64,000 nucleotides of DNA. Source: Thiomicrorhabdus aquaedulcis. Its GTDB lineage: Bacteria > Pseudomonadota > Gammaproteobacteria > Thiomicrospirales > Thiomicrospiraceae. The notes beneath the pieces are model-generated. The model had not been told where the DNA came from, searched no databases, and saw only the letters and a list, made by a program, of their open reading frames with translations. The position numbers and the translations under genes were made by a program. The first letter of the stretch is position 1, and every line of letters starts with the position of its first letter. Positions 63,044 to 64,000 of this stretch are shown in pieces. The stretch lies in contig NZ_AP018722.1 of the NCBI RefSeq assembly GCF_004001325.1, positions 682,001-746,000 on the forward strand, given 5' to 3'.

Positions 63044-64000
63044 TTAAAACAGTAAGCTTTGAAACTTACGCCGCGATTGAATGATCAAATCGGGGTAGTC
63101 GGCGGCGAGCATGTCAAGCGCGGTTAAAATAAGCTTTTGGGGTGCGCCGTCTAAATAGGCGCGGTTGACGCTAAACAGTTTAAACAGGCATTGCAGGGCG
63201 TTTTGATATTGAGCGTTGACCATTAAATAACCGGCTAAATAATAGAGCGCCTCGGGGTCGTCTTGGTTGGCGCTGGTGTTGCCGTTGCCGTGAGTATTGG
63301 GTTGTTGCGCCAAACGCGCTTGCAGGGTTTCGATGCTCGGTGCGTCTTTGACCAGGCCTGAAAAGACCAAAAGACCGCGCAAAAACTTGCCTTTTGGGTC
63401 GTCTTGAGCCACTTGCGGCAGTTTTTCAAATAGGTTTTGTGCATTTTCAAGATGGTCGGTGTGCAGATACATCGCCACTAAATCTAGGTGAATTTTAAAG
63501 TTATTGGGGTTTTCACGCGCCGCATCGCCCAAAAGTTGCACGGCTTGATCAAATTGGCCTTGTGCAAACGCCTCGGTCGCTTGCAGTCGCAATACTTCAG
63601 AGGGTTCTTGGGTGATGTTGTGGGTTAGCAAAGAGCGGTAGGCGGCTTCGGGCAATAGGCCGGCGTTTTCGGTGATCATTTTGCCGTCTTTAACCAGTTT
63701 GTAAAACGGTACATCGCTTACCCCCAGCTTTTGCGCCAACGCACGTTGTTGTTCGACGTTTATCTTGGCCAAAATAAACTGCCCGGCAAATTGGTGAGCG
63801 AGCTTTTCTAAAAGGGTGTTCGCCAGCAGGCTTTGCGGGTTAAGTGCCGACCAAAAATGCACCAACACCACAAAGCGTTGCGAGTTACGCATAACCAGTT
63901 CTTGAAAGTTGCTGTCGTTAATGTCGGCAATCATCGCCGTGGCAACGGATGCTGAAGACGCTGATGCTGAAGTTGACGTATCGGTCATAGACGGTTCCAT
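63044..64000 (-). CDS. Thioredoxin-like TPR protein, CnoX/YbbN family
   Basis: Up to 318 residues; the frame reaches the window edge, so the true start may be ATG 63988 (MTDTS) or upstream of the window. The N-terminal thioredoxin fold is FVVLVHFWSALNPQSLLANTLLEKLAHQFAGQFILAKINVEQQ; the usual CxxC is replaced by SALNPQ. A cis-Pro is present in VSDVPFYKLV. The C-terminal part has tetratricopeptide helices (EAFAQGQFDQAVQLLGDAARENPNNFKIHLDLVAMYLHTDHLENAQNLFEKLP). CnoX-type proteins are chaperones that pass substrates to GroEL/DnaK. Confidence 0.85.
   Translation of the reverse strand: MEPSMTDTSTSASASSASVATAMIADINDSNFQELVMRNSQRFVVLVHFWSALNPQSLLANTLLEKLAHQFAGQFILAKINVEQQRALAQKLGVSDVPFYKLVKDGKMITENAGLLPEAAYRSLLTHNITQEPSEVLRLQATEAFAQGQFDQAVQLLGDAARENPNNFKIHLDLVAMYLHTDHLENAQNLFEKLPQVAQDDPKGKFLRGLLVFSGLVKDAPSIETLQARLAQQPNTHGNGNTSANQDDPEALYYLAGYLMVNAQYQNALQCLFKLFSVNRAYLDGAPQKLILTALDMLAADYPDLIIQSRRKFQSLLF

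Overview
The window looks like chromosomal DNA of a sulfur-oxidising gammaproteobacterium, probably of the Thiomicrospira/Thiomicrorhabdus/Hydrogenovibrio type. The reasons are a flavocytochrome c sulfide dehydrogenase pair (fccB-fccA), a Tat-exported SoxH-like metallo-hydrolase, a gammaproteobacterial housekeeping set (guaBA, htpG, serB, ppsA, gatB) and moderate G+C. The genus is an inference. I saw no rRNA, tRNA or CRISPR array.

Layout. 1-8.5 kb: end of gatB, a YgjP-like metallopeptidase, and a two-gene AddB/AddA-like nuclease-helicase pair whose helicase gene is frameshifted. 8.6-12.4 kb: a DUF4160/DUF2442 pair and a GGDEF-EAL sensor gene with three frameshifts. 12.9-22.2 kb: a methyltransferase, ppsA (frameshifted near its end), a SufE protein, exbB-exbD-tonB, the metallo-hydrolase, serB, an RDD protein, a CbiM-like permease and a small lipoprotein. 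22.5-33.9 kb: guaB, guaA, tadA, cheD-cheA-unknown, htpG and an ABC-F ATPase. 34.0-41.7 kb: a Wadjet (JetABCD) anti-plasmid system in the order jetB-jetC-[HEPN-MNT]-jetD-[MITE]-jetA. 41.8-45.5 kb: a DUF6502/DUF5666 pair and fccAB. 45.9-54.4 kb: a two-component system followed by a TolC/adaptor/HME-RND efflux operon with DUF3240. 54.4-59.9 kb: an exosortase, its likely substrate and a large BNR-like lipoprotein. 60.2-62.3 kb: a divergent type II restriction-modification pair. 62.4-64.0 kb: DUF1415 and a YbbN/CnoX-like protein.

The strongest unexplained signal is a dispersed palindrome, CCAGGCCTGG (usually ACCAGGCCTGGT). I count 29 exact copies, where about 0.06 would be expected by chance. Copies lie in intergenic regions, often inside terminators, and inside genes, where they are read as PGL, QAW or TRPG. 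It resembles the cyanobacterial HIP1 class of highly iterated palindromes.

The second signal is the Wadjet operon that carries an in-line HEPN-MNT toxin-antitoxin-like pair and a small inverted-repeat transposable element. The third is an 18-bp operator-like sequence shared by the two surface-protein genes at nearly the same distance from their start codons. Five single-base indels in A/T runs break three genes in the first 16 kb; assembly error is a serious possibility.
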